DNA from: Paulinella micropora
Taxonomy: Eukaryota > Cercozoa > Imbricatea > Euglyphida
Direction: 5' to 3'
NCBI GenBank assembly: GCA_009731375.1
Contig: BJOX01000009.1
Coordinates: 1,451,216-1,515,215, forward strand
Length of the DNA: 64,000 nt
In this document: piece by piece, positions 9,432-19,756 of the stretch
How positions within the stretch are numbered: the stretch's first letter is position 1
Layout of the letters: the number at the start of each line of letters is the position of its first letter
The notes under the pieces: model-generated
What the model was told of the DNA's origin: nothing
Database searches by the model: none
Seen by the model: the letters and a program-made list of their open reading frames with translations, nothing else
Program-made: the position numbers and the translations under genes

Positions 9432-9892
9432 ATTACAATAAGCAAGGTTTAATGAGAAAGAGACGATAGAAAAAAGAAGAGCCTAATTCAAAAGAATTCT
9501 GGTGTTCCAAGGAACAACAGTACAAGCTCATAAGGAAATCTGGAACTAAGGTTCAACAGAAAGCTCCTGGAAACAATAATAGAAGGGAAAAGAAAGAGAA
9601 AAAATATAGTAAGAAAGAAAGGAGGAAAGAGACAAAGAAGATCAGGAAAAGAAAGGAAAACAGACAAAAAACAGAAAATGAAGAAAAAGGGCAAAACAAC
9701 AAGAGAGAATAGGAAAAAAAAGAAACAAAAGAAACAAACAAACAATCTGAATAAAAGAAACAAAAACAAAACAAAAAAGACAAAAGAGGAAGCAACAAAC
9801 ACAAAAAGCAAGCAAAACAAACAAACACAAGGCTAGACAGTGGCAAGGGAGACTGTACTGAACAAGAAGGCAAGAGCGGAAAGCGCCAGAGT
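9432..9892 (-). mobile_element. CTTGCTTACTG retroposon, copy 1
   Basis: Read on the - strand, this unit ends with the constant 3' sequence ATTAAACCTTGCTTAYTGT, followed by AATAAAAATAATAAT, which contains a poly(A)-signal-like AATAAA. The 5' part carries GTTGAACCTTAGTTCC and a long pyrimidine-rich tract. The low-complexity reading frames here are not genes. A run of about 49 T (9894-9942) follows on its 5' side. Confidence 0.6.
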
Positions 9893-9944
<52 letters not shown>

Positions 9945-9945
<1 letters not shown>

Positions 9946-10252
9946 AAAAAAAGGTTTAATGAAAAAAAAAAAAAAAAAAAAAAAAAAAAAANNNNNNNNN
10001 NGCCTAATTCAAATGAATTCTGGTTCCAAGGAACGACAGTACAAGCTCATAAGGAAATCTGGAACTAAGGTTCAACAGAAAGCTCCTGGAAAGAGTAATA
10101 TAGAAGGGGCAAGAAAGAGGAAAAATATAGAAAGAAAGAAAGGAAAAAAGGAGATAAAGAAAAGCGAGGAGAATAAGATAGAAGAACAAAAACAGTAAAG
10201 AAGGAAAACAGGAAAAAAAAAGAAAAAAAAGAGAGAGAGAAAAGGAACAAAG
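9945..10252 (-). mobile_element. CTTGCTTACTG retroposon, copy 2, interrupted by a 10-N gap
   Basis: It carries the same GGTTTAAT end and AACTAAGGTTCAACAG core as copy 1, but with an A30 run and the N gap at 9992-10001. Assembly at this point is doubtful because it joins two homopolymers. Confidence 0.5.
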
Positions 10253-10253
10253 A

Positions 10254-10320
10254 ACAGTAAGCAAGGTTTAATGAGGAAAGAAAGCGAGGAAACAAAGAAG
10301 AACAAAAGATAAAGAAGAAT
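10254..10320 (-). mobile_element. CTTGCTTACTG retroposon, copy 3, strongly 5'-truncated
   Basis: Only about 60 bp of the constant 3' end (CAGTAAGCAAGGTTTAATGA on +) is present before a TA-rich microsatellite begins. Variable 5' truncation with a constant 3' end is the hallmark of retroposition. Confidence 0.5.
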
Positions 10321-10343
10321 ATATATATATAAATATATATATT

Positions 10344-10805
10344 ACAGTAAGCAAGGTTTAATGAGAAAGACGAAAAAAATTAAGAAAAGCTTAATTCAAA
10401 TGAATTGTGGAACAACAGTACAAGCTAATAAGGAAATCTGGAACTAAGGTTCAACAGAAAGCTCCTGGAAAGAGTAAAACGGACGAGAAAAGAAAGAGAA
10501 AAAATACAGAAAGAAAGAAAGAAAGGGACAAAGAGAAAAAGGAGAAAAAAAAACAAGGAAAAGAATAGAGAAGAAGAAAAAAACAACAAAGAAAGATAAA
10601 AAACAAAACACAAAAGAAAATAGAAACAAAAAGCAAAAGAAACAAAAAACAAACGAAACAAAAGAAACACAAACAATACAAAAAGACAACAACGGAGGCA
10701 GCGACAAACACAAAAAGCAAACACAAACAAACAAACACAAGGCCAGACAGGGGCAAGGGAGACGGTACTGAACTAGAAGGCAAGAGCAGAAAGCGCCGGC
10801 AGAGG
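10344..10805 (-). mobile_element. CTTGCTTACTG retroposon, copy 4
   Basis: This is a longer copy. It begins (on +) with CAGTAAGCAAGGTTTAATGA directly after a TA repeat, continues through AACTAAGGTTCAACAG and the purine-rich body, and ends near GCAGAAAGCGCCGGCAGAGG. It resembles copy 1 through its ACACAAGGCCAGACAGGGG segment. Confidence 0.55.
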
Positions 10806-11215
10806 TCAGACATAACTAACGATGGGCGCAAGTGAGATCAATTGACAGTCAGTGAGACAGCTCTTAAGGCAACTGCAGCACCTAACGCAATTCACTCGCA
10901 CCCAGGGGCCATCGTAGCCAGGAGGGTGGTGTGCAGAGCGTAGTAAGGCTGACGTGGCGTACTTGCGACGCGATTATGCCGAGTGCTGCAATATCCATAA
11001 GGACCTGCCCAAGCCTGGCAACCTCATAGACATGCGGCCTCAAGCTAGTCGAGCCAAACCACTCCGCACCCCACCCCCGTCATAGACCAGAAGAAGCTGC
11101 ACAAGCCCCAACCATAAACATAAAGCTATACCACACATGAACCAGACCAAACCTAACAAGCAGCAGCATGTAAGAACAACGAAAAGGAAAAAATTAAACA
11201 AAAGGGGAAAAGAAA
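10806..11215. other. Anonymous unique sequence
   Basis: Mixed-composition DNA without a convincing reading frame, possibly the 5' part of the retroposon to its left (on -). Nothing recognisable was seen. Confidence 0.4.
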
Positions 11216-11253
11216 GAGAAAAAGAGGGAGAACCTTGCATACGGTATTAAAAG

Positions 11254-11420
11254 AGAGAGATAGAAAGAGAGAGAGAGAGAGAGAAGAGAAGAGAGAAAGA
11301 GAGAGAGAGAGACAGAGAGAGACAGAGAGAGAGGGATAGAGAGAGAGAGAAAGAGAGAGAGAGATAGAGAGAAAGAGAGAGAAGAAGAAAAAAGAGATAG
11401 AGAGAAAGGATAAGAAAGAG
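11254..11420. repeat. GA-rich microsatellite
   Basis: (GA)n with AGAA and GACA interruptions. The Ser/Leu or Arg/Glu reading frames on both strands are artefacts of the repeat. Confidence 0.9.
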
Positions 11421-11449
11421 TCGAACTTCCTCATCTTTTCACTTCAAGA

Positions 11450-11535
11450 TCTCTAGATCGGCGAACAATGTGGGACTCGGGTTAAGACCGCAAAAGAACC
11501 CGCTACCCACTAAACCAAAAAGGGCCCTGTAAAAA
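11450..11535 (-). other. tRNA-like segment, possible SINE head
   Basis: On the - strand there is a box A-like TGGTTTAGTGGGTAGC and, about 30 nt later, CCCGAGTCCCAC, which resembles a degraded box B. The acceptor stem does not pair convincingly, so it is not an intact tRNA gene. A (GA)n array flanks it on each side. Confidence 0.35.
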
Positions 11536-11625
11536 CTCGCGGAAGGAGAAAAATAGGCCCCCCCAAAAAGAATGCAGTTAAGCACGAACACCTGAGGGGG
11601 CTAAACGCTATGCCCAAGAAAGAAG

Positions 11626-11705
11626 CGAGAGAGAGAGAGAGTGAGTGAGAGAGAGAAAGAGAGAGAGAGCGAGAGAGAGAGCGAGAGAGCGAAGGAAAGA
11701 AAGAA

Positions 11706-11752
<47 letters not shown>

Positions 11753-11785
11753 AAGAAAGACAGACAGAGAGAGAGAGAGAGAGCG

Positions 11786-11837
<52 letters not shown>

Positions 11838-11842
11838 TGAGT

Positions 11843-11883
<41 letters not shown>

Positions 11884-11892
11884 GGAGAGAAG
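11626..11892. repeat. GA-rich microsatellite
   Basis: (GA)n with GAAA, GAGC and GACA variants. No genes. Confidence 0.9.
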
Positions 11893-11934
11893 GAAAATGA
11901 AAACGAAAGAAAAAGGCAGTCCGGAACATAAAGA

Positions 11935-12006
11935 GCTGAAGGAGTCAAAGGCGACTGCGATGAGGGAGAATAAAGGAAACAGCAGGAGCAGATGCTTGTC
12001 TCTGTA
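11935..12006. repeat. ~65-bp module shared with 33,622-33,690
   Basis: The sequence around GGCGACTGCGATGAGGG and CAGGAGCAGATGCTTGTC recurs with few changes at 33,622-33,690 in the same orientation. Both sites touch family B retrotransposon remnants: here it lies 3' of the coding fragment (on -), there at the 5' edge of the RT fragment. Confidence 0.6.
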
Positions 12007-12149
12007 AATGAGATCTCAAGTACGAGTGCTTATCAACTCTGGGGCGAAGGCATTTATGAAGGGGGGCAGTCCTAAGCAGGGGAGCAGGAAGTATAGCACG
12101 AGAACGATTCAGCATAGTGCGCCAATTGAGGAAATTAAACCTAGCAGGC

Positions 12150-12790
12150 TCAAACACGATAATACACTTGATACGCCCCCCCGTACGAGCCTGGGGAGTA
12201 AATAGAAGGAAGGAAATGAGTGGCAGCAGAATCAAGGTATTTGATAAAATCAGAAGCCTTCGAACCTAAAGCACCAAAACTAGAGAGAGCGAAAGGGATA
12301 AAATTGGTGCCAGTAGCTCGTCCTCTGGGGCCATGCTTCGCAGTCTTAGATCTCTCTCTACCACGCACAGCATAAAGAGGATCAACCAGCGGCCTGCCAA
12401 TATAAGAACGTTGCAAGGGGTTAACAGGAGAGACGTCGGTATCAACCTGATGCACATCAACATCAAGACTAAACGAAGGATATATAACAAGAGCAATACG
12501 CCGGTTTTCGTGGTCATAGAGACGTGGCTCACGACTGCAGCATAAACCTAGGGAAAGCTTAGTATATGAAAGATGGCATTCACAGCCGAATCATGTTTTA
12601 GCATATCAGCAAAACCATGCAAGAGCTTACAGCCTAAGCCAGCATGCACCTCAAGATCAGAGGGGGAATGAAACAATCTACCACACTTAAAACATTGCAA
12701 GCGCCTGAAGCGCAGAGAGGCATGGCGAAGAGAAGACACGTCAGATAAAGAGGGAAGGAAAGAGAGAGACAAGGAGAGAAGATGAGAACC
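12150..12790 (-). pseudogene. Family B retrotransposon, C-terminal finger/nuclease fragment
   Basis: On the - strand, one frame (12,790 to about 12,548) carries a C2H2-like finger (CFKCGRLFHSPSDLEVH, with a further Cys) and then LKHD. A second frame (12,455-12,150) carries AKHGPRGRATGTNFIPFA followed by SSFGALGSKASDFIKYL. The same order, finger then KHD then a nuclease-like tail, occurs downstream of the RT at 32.0-33.6 kb, and the ALSSFGxLGxxA ending is typical of protist and animal non-LTR elements whose C-terminus is a restriction-enzyme-like or related nuclease. The frame break and lack of RT make it a 3' remnant. It ends near the module at 11,935-12,006. Confidence 0.55.
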
Positions 12791-12821
12791 TGCAGTTTTT
12801 TTTTTTTTGTTTTTTTTCACA

Positions 12822-12909
12822 GTAAGCAAGGTTTAATTAGAAAGAGACGATAAAAAAAAAGAGCTTAGTTCAAAAGAATTCTGGTTCCAAGGAACGACAG
12901 TAAAAGCTC

Positions 12910-12911
<2 letters not shown>
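12822..12911 (-). mobile_element. CTTGCTTACTG retroposon, copy 5, truncated, with A-rich tail
   Basis: On the - strand the constant CCTTGCTTACTGTG end is followed by AAAAAAAACAAAAAAAAA, an A-rich tail. Only about 90 bp of body remain before a TA array. This copy best shows a poly(A)-type end for the family. Confidence 0.6.
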
Positions 12912-12966
<55 letters not shown>

Positions 12967-13133
12967 CTCTGTCTCTCTCTCTCTATATATATATATTCTC
13001 TCTCTGTCTCTCTCTGTCTCTCTCTCCCTCCCTCCCCCCCCCCCCCCCCCCCTCTCTCTCTCTCTCTCTTTCTCTCTCTTTTTTTTTCTTTCTCTTCCGC
13101 TTTCTCTCGATCTTTCTCTTTCTCTCTCCCTCC

Positions 13134-13168
<35 letters not shown>

Positions 13169-13265
13169 TCTTATTTTCTCTTCCTCTTTCTCTCGATCTC
13201 TCTCTCTCTCTCTCTCTCTCTGTGTCTCTCTCTCTCTCTCTCTCTTTCTGTGTGTGTGTGTGTGT
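12912..13265. repeat. TA, CT, C-homopolymer and TG arrays
   Basis: (TA)n to about 12,962, then (TC)n with a run of about 17 C near 13,035, then (TC)n with CGAT interruptions, ending in (TG)n. No coding content. Confidence 0.9.
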
Positions 13266-14395
13266 TTTGTGGGTCTGGTTGCCTGATTCAGGCCTGAGTC
13301 AGGGCTGATGCAGGGCTGATTCAGGGCTACAGCCACGGAACAGGGTACTTTACTTTTTTGTGGCTCCCATTTCCATTTCATAATATTGTTTCTGAAAGAA
13401 ATATCCATCCAGCCATCCGTCTATCAATCGATCTGTATTGTACTATCTGTCTTCCCTTTCTTTCTACCTATCTTTCTATCAATCCAAAGTTTTGCCTCAT
13501 CTGTGTGGCTCTTTCGTCTTCTTTCTCTTCACCAGCACATTCTGACACAACATACATACATACATACATACATACATACATTTCTGTAACCTCTCTAGTT
13601 TTCTACATACTGCTCTCACACACACTCTTTTCCCATTTCTTTCCCATCGTTTTTCCCCCATCGGTGCCGCCTCGGTGCCACCCCACCTTTCACCTCTTTT
13701 TCACACACCTTTCCGTTCCCAAGCAAAAGGTAACTCAATTTTTCCGGCCACACAATGTTCGCTGTCACACGTGTTTTCTGACCTGCCGTCCCTTTCTTGC
13801 TTGCGTCCACAACCCCTCGTATGCTCGTCCTCAGCTTTCTCAACTTATCTGTTGCCTCTTCCTGCACATACCAGGTTCCAATCTTCAACACATCTCCCCC
13901 TTTCCTCACATCACAACTTGCCCCTTTTTCCCCACTCTCCATCTCTTACACTCCCCCCCCCCCCTTTTTTTTTCCCCCCCTTTCNNNNNNNNNNAACCCA
14001 TGCTTTCCCATTTCTCTCACATGTCCCTCTTGATTTTGCACTCATGTGGTGGTTGTATTGTCTGGTGTGTGCTTCATGGTTTCATTTTCAGTTCCCGCTG
14101 TTCTTCTATCGTACGCATCCTTTTGACAATATGGTCATTTCCATATAAAAGGGTCTGCCTGCCTCCTACCCATCACTTCTGTTTTACCTTACACCCCTTT
14201 ACTTGTACACACATCATAACCTTGCCCACATCTATTCTATCCAAATCTTGAAAATTCACCCCCAATTGCAAATTTCATGCTTTGTTCCAAAATACGTACA
14301 GGTATTTCACATGATACATATGTGCACAAATTGAGAGAGCGTTAGTTGCGCGTGTTGTTCTCGTAGAGGGCGGGAGGACTATGTGAGTCTCTCCA
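13266..14395. other. Anonymous region with possible endonuclease remnant
   Basis: About 1.1 kb of C/T-rich DNA with a (CATA)n patch near 13,553-13,582 and a 10-N gap at 13,985-13,994. On -, the 108-codon frame 13,942-13,616 contains LKIGTWYV, which resembles the TWNV start of LINE APE endonucleases, but no later endonuclease motif follows. I would not call a gene. A short palindrome-like GATTCAGGCCTGAGTC lies near 13,287. Confidence 0.3.
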
Positions 14396-14401
14396 TCTTA
14401 A

Positions 14402-14740
14402 AACATACATACATACATACATACATACATACACGTGCACACATACATACATACATACATACATACATACATACATACATGCATACATACATACATACAT
14501 ACATACGTACATACGTACATACGTACATACATACATACATACATACATACATACACATACACATACATACATACATACATACATGCATACATACATACAC
14601 ATAAATACATACATACATACATACATACATACATGCATACATACATACATATGTACATAAATACATAAATACATACATACATACATACATACATACCTAC
14701 CTACCTACCTACCTACATACATATATACATACATACATGC
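14402..14740. repeat. (CATA)n array
   Basis: (ACAT)n with CGTA, GCAT and CCTA variants. Tyr/Val/Cys-Met reading frames are repeat artefacts. Confidence 0.95.
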
Positions 14741-14751
14741 ATACATCGACT

Positions 14752-14803
14752 TGCGTCTGGACTCACTCCTGCTGTCTCAAAACGCCAGCAAGCGAACTCG
14801 GTA
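14752..14803 (+). repeat. ~52-bp word, also at 20,822-20,877
   Basis: The words GCGTCTGGAC, TGTCTCAAAACGCCAGC and AAGCGAACTCGGTAGAT recur at 20,822-20,877. Here the word runs into (ATA)n, there into (GATA)n. The two copies bracket LINE A copy 2 and its upstream modules. Confidence 0.65.
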
Positions 14804-14844
14804 GATAATAATAATAATAATGATAATAATAATAATGATAATAA

Positions 14845-14927
<83 letters not shown>

Positions 14928-14972
14928 GTAACAATAATAACGATAATAATAATAATAATAATGCTATATAAC

Positions 14973-15004
<32 letters not shown>

Positions 15005-15019
15005 TAATAATAATAATAG
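14804..15019 (-). repeat. (TTA)n tail of LINE A copy 2
   Basis: (AAT)n on + with GATA and AACA interruptions equals (ATT)n on the sense strand of the adjacent LINE, the same tail as in copy 1. Confidence 0.85.
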
Positions 15020-18000
15020 ATTTATCAGTCAATTGGCCTTTGATCCTGTCGGACATGTGCCTCCACTGGTAGCACGGGGCCGTTCGGTGACGCGGCTCCG
15101 CTCCAAAGACTCGACTGGCGGTGCAATGTGCAAATGAGCGTGCTGTGCATGTGCACGTGGGTGCAAGGAGTGAGAGGAGTTTGAGCTGTCCGGCGAGCAT
15201 GAGCCAAATTTGGATCGGTAGAGGCGAAGACGATTGCTGCAGCTCAACAACCGCCTTCTGATAAGGTTGTGACTTCCCCCCTCCAGCGCCCGCCAACGTG
15301 GGAAAGCAGAGCGGGAAGACATCTGGCTAAGCAGCACCCTAAGCCCATCAGAGGGCTTAGCCTGCCGCTCCACAGCCAGCTACTTCCTGCCGGACAGACC
15401 ATTGATTTACCACCTCGTTCCAGTTCGCCAGAGCGGCCCGCCAGTCCTTATCATCTACCGTGCCATCTTCGTTCACGACCCACTTGAGCGCATCCAAGCC
15501 CTCCCGCAGCCTGTGATCTGCTAAGATCAAATTTTCCGTATCTTCCTTCCATTTGCACCGACCCGTGTTGTAAAGCCTGCGTGTTAGCGCTGTGTTGCCC
15601 AGTAACTCGATGCGCCCTAGGAACCGAAGCCGGGCCGCCTTGGCAAGGATGCTAAAACTCGGCGTGCGGCCTAAACCCCTGGTGATGCAGCCGCTTGTGC
15701 GCGTACCAACACCCAAGATGACCCGCAGGGGCGCTACCAACGCGCCCTCCAGCTTACTCAGCTTGTTGGCGCCCGGCAGATCCCAAAAAGCCGATGCGTA
15801 AAGCAACTTTGCGCCAACCATTTGCTGCCAATTCATCAGCCGAAGACGCGCTGGAACTTCATGGGCAATCCAGAGAGGGTAGTAGGCAGCCGTTGCCGCT
15901 ACAGTAATTTCCGCCGCCCGCTTCGCTTGCGGTTTATCGGAGAGGGTGTCCGTGAGCAGAACTCCCAGGTATTTGTAGTGGTCGGTGACGTTGAGAACCT
16001 TGCCCCGGAACCTCACGCACGGGGGAGACTTTTTTGACTTGAATCTCACGCACGGGGCGACTTTTTTGACTTGGCGTGCCCGTATATCGGCATGACTTCC
16101 GTCTTGCCCGGTTTCAGGTTGATTTCAAGCCGATAGTCCTCCACGAATGTCGCCACTGCATTTACAATCTGTTGGAGCTCCGTGACACTATGCGCAATTA
16201 CCGCAACGTCGTCGGCGTAAAGCAGGGTCCGTATGTATTCGATGCGGTTGAGGTCTTCGATCTCCAACTCTTTCGCGATTCGGACCGTTAACTCATCCAT
16301 GAAGACGTTGAACAGCGACGGTGACAACGGCGACCCTTGCTGAACTCCCATCACCAGTGAGTTCGCCATCGACTAGCACTCGCGATGACGTTCTTCGGTA
16401 AAAACGCCGCAGAATGCGATAGAACTTGCCCTGTACCCCCATCTGGGTTAGCCTCTGAAACAACCCGGCCCGCCAAACCGTAGGGAATGCCTTTCTCAGA
16501 TCCACGAACAAAACGAAAGAACGGAGGCCAGCTTGTTGTCTAAGGCGCAGACGCTCCTTAAGGACAAAAATCTGGTCCCCCGTACTACGTTTTGGCCGGA
16601 ACCCACCCTGCTCTGGGCGAAGCCTGCCCGGCTGATCGATGAAAGCCGTAAGCCTCGCCGCCATAAGGGACAGATACATCTTACCCAGACAGCTCAGAAT
16701 CGCGATGTCTCTCCAATTTTCCGGATCGGTTGGGTCGCCTCCTTTTGGGATGTTGACGATAATCGCTTTGCCCCAGTCGCTGGGGGTGTATTCGCACGAT
16801 TTCAACCAGTTGAAGAAGCGCACCAGAAAGCTCACAATCCGCGTGCCTCCGTACTTGAGCATCTCGTTCTTGATCTTATCCGGTGAGCACGCTTTGTGAT
16901 TCTGGAGATTTTCCTGGCAGAGCTCCACTTCCTTCTCGGTGTAATCATAGTCCAGCGGGCCCGTCTCAGTCCGGATCTCCTCGGCTTGCGCCATGGCCTC
17001 GAATTGGCCGCGCAGGTTGTCGTTAGACTGGAAAATTTCGCGGCCTTCCGCTCGGGCTCAACCCGCGCTGCTTTCTCATCGGAACCGACTTCCTTTACAC
17101 ATGCATCCTCCAAAAACTGTTTTTTTTTTTGGGACCACCATACGTCGGCGGTATTCTTCCCATTCTTGTAGTTTTTCCCGGAGTGTGCATGCCAGAGTGC
17201 CATCGGGCTTCCGAACAGGAGCAGAAGCTTTGGACCGCCGAACCCCGCCCAAACGCTTTGACAGCTTCCAGTACGTGGCCATGGTAGCGCTCCTGAAGTT
17301 GGCAGCGGTGTCATTCTGGACCCGCTTCCACGCTTGCTCCTTCTTCTCCTTGCATAACCTTCTGACCGCCTTCCTCGCTTCTTTATATCTTTGCCAGGCC
17401 TCTCGGTTGGCCTCATTCCTTCGCCAGAGGCCGTATGCCTCTCTCCGTCGCGCAATCGCTTCCCTAAGACTCTCATCAAACCATGCATTAGTAAACCCTG
17501 GCCTAATCACCCGAACTCCCAAGACCTTCACGGCTGCGCCCGTGAAAGCTCGGACCACTAAGCTAGCGACCCTATCTACCTCCTGCTGAAGCTCATCCGG
17601 GTCCTCCACTGCTGATAGATCTGGGAGGCCATCTGGCAACAGCCCCGATATACCAGCTGCAAAGGTCTCGTCGTACTTCAACCTAAGCTTAGACAGCTCA
17701 CTCTCCTTACCCTCAACTACCCTGCCTATCAAGCGCTCTGCCTTGAAGCTTTGTACCTCTTTACCTGCTTTTTGGGGGGTGGCTGTCCCCCCCAGACCAG
17801 TTCCGCCCACACAGCTTTGTGGTTGGTATCAAGGTCTACCTCGTCGACGCCGAAGCTCGCCTCCTCCGCCAGCTCGGAAGAGACGCAGATGTAATCCAGT
17901 AGATGCCTTCGTCCACCTACATTTTCNNNNNNNNNNTTGTCCCCCCGTGGTTGCAAAACCCCACTGAGATTGCGCAACCCCGTGGCAACACGCATCGCAG

Positions 18001-19060
18001 CCAGCAACTCACCATTCTCACTCCTAACCATTCTACCCCTCTCATCTATCTCGCCAAAGGGGCCCATCACTCCCTCCTCCCGCGCTATTCTGGCGGGCCC
18101 CAGCTTAGCATTGGCATCACCAACCGTAACCACATGACCTTTGGTGGCGAAGTAGGAGTCGGCCGCCTGCCACTGGTGCCGATGCCTGCGCTTCGGTTGA
18201 GCCCGCCTGGAGCCCTCCGCCACCCTCCACGGCCCATCCTGCACTCTCCGCCCCAGCTCCTCCGGCTCCCGCATCCCGCCCCACTCCGCCAAGGGAGATT
18301 CACCGCTTGAGGCTTCGCCCTGGGGCTCGTCGACTTCCACGTCGAGCACCCAGTAGCCAAACCCCTGCTTGCGAAGCTCCCTCTGCATCTCTACATACTG
18401 GGCACCCCCCCGTGCAGCCCGCTGCTTCTCTCTTTCCCGGAAAGTCCTACCCGTCGCAACGTGAACCTTTCCCGTGAAGAACTTACGCTCCCGCAGCAGC
18501 CGCACCATCTTCTCCGCCTCCTCACAAGACGCACATTTAATCCGCAAATGTCGCCCACTACCTCTGCCCGCGAATTCCACCTCGACTTCCCCGAGACCGA
18601 GAATTCGGAGCTCTCGCGCCATGACCACTGTCTGAGAGACATGCGATAGCCCCCATACTATGCAACATCTCTTATCCAGCTCATTTCGTACCTTCCTCCG
18701 CCACCTCCTCGGTGGCGGTACCGCTTGCCACACGCCGTGACCAGACCTTTCCGGACGTGACTTCTCTTCCGAGGTTGGGGAGGGTGATCGAGATGCAGCA
18801 GGATTGCTGGCTCTACGTGATTCAGGTTTCCCGTCAGGTACGCGAGCACTCGAGCACCCCGAGTAGCCATCGCCACCCGCAGGTGCACTCCCACGGGGAA
18901 CGTCTAAACCTGAAGGATTACCGCCTTGACCCATAGGGCCAGCACTAGCGGCCGCGCTCTTCGAATAAGAACCTGACATAAGTGGTATGGGACCCCGGTG
19001 CCGCATTGATCGAGTTGTAAACTCGATAAATGAGGACCCAGGTGGGGTTATTTAAAGCTC
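15020..19060 (-). mobile_element. LINE family A, copy 2 (near full length, decayed)
   Basis: Reading on -, the order is ORF1-like domain, endonuclease, reverse transcriptase and C-terminal region, ending in (TTA)n. The 5' end lies just left of tandem modules (19,016-20,706). An N gap (17,927-17,936) falls in the endonuclease. Many frame changes make it inactive. Confidence 0.8.
15029..19006 (-). pseudogene. LINE A copy 2: ORF1-like/endonuclease/RT, frame-broken
   Basis: From 19,006 downward, a Gly/Pro/Ser-rich N-terminus precedes an RRM-like RNA-binding segment (RCCIVWGLSHVSQ, then HLRIKCASCEEAEKMVRLL) of the ORF1 kind. The frame then joins WQAADSYFATKGHVVTV-GDANAKLG and LLDYI...DTNHKAVW, so the first half of the endonuclease is missing. 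RT follows in new frames: FVDLRKAF near 16,500, GVQQGSPLSPSLFNVF near 16,340 and an intact catalytic LYADDVAV near 16,225. The thumb and C-terminal part (16,049-15,357) and the RRLLSCSNRLRLYRSK segment (about 15,240) come last. The C-terminal zinc finger seen in copy 1 is not preserved in frame. At least five frame changes are present. Confidence 0.8.
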
Positions 19061-19697
19061 AACCCTTAAAAAGCATACGTGTACGTATGTATAGGAATAC
19101 ACACAAACACTCACCTGCATCCGTAACCAGGCACGAGGCAGGACCCGCTGTGCATCATCGAGGTAGGTGTCGTGGCAAACCACCCTGCGTCCGATAAACG
19201 CTGCAAGTGAGTCATCTACCGAGAGCACAGAGTGACAGGCCCGTGCACGTGTACCCACCACCCCATAACCCTCCGCCAGAGCAACCCCATGGCATCCGCA
19301 GGATGAGCACGAAGAGTGCTGAGAGAGAGGGTGAGCCAGGAGCCCCGCTCCGGTCCGTCGTTACTTTGGTCATTTAGTCGTTTCAAGGCTTGTGGTAAGG
19401 TGTAGGGCCTCTCGCCTTCGTACAAACTCCGACCGACAGTAGTTTGGTTGACCATCCTTCGCGGTGACCCTCTGAACACAACCCCCTCCCCCAGTGCCCA
19501 CCCCTTGTGATTCCAGAGGCCACCCCGAGCCAAGAGCCATGAGTATGATGAGCAACTCACATGAGTTACTCTCAGTAATTGGGACCCGTCTCATAAATCA
19601 ATGGAACGCTTATCGTGCGCCCCTCATAGGCTCAGCCCGCCCATGTGAAAGCTAGGCCTCGCCCAAAGCAAAGCAAAGCAAAGCAACAAAAAAAAAA

Positions 19698-19756
<59 letters not shown>

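Larger units (their letters stand above)
5740..9436 (+). mobile_element. LINE family A, copy 1 (5'-truncated, internally deleted)
   Basis: A GC-rich non-LTR retrotransposon starts inside the endonuclease domain, abutting the viral fibre gene in the same orientation, and ends in a (TTA)n tail of about 95 bp (9336-9429). Truncation at the 5' end and a simple-repeat 3' tail are typical of target-primed reverse transcription. The exact left junction lies between 5739 and about 5760. No target-site duplication could be picked out because the right flank is a different repeat. Confidence 0.8.

Noticed and set aside
9488-10831. Phe/Leu/Ser-rich membrane-protein-like frames on -
   Set aside because: They come from the pyrimidine-rich body of a repeated retroposon and recur in each copy with different frames.
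13616-13942. Separate gene with endonuclease-like LKIGTWYV start
   Set aside because: Only one short motif matches and the rest lacks endonuclease landmarks; kept as a remark in the region entry.
14435-14668. Telomere or centromere repeat
   Set aside because: (CATA)n is a simple microsatellite; no TTAGGG-type repeats were found anywhere in the window.
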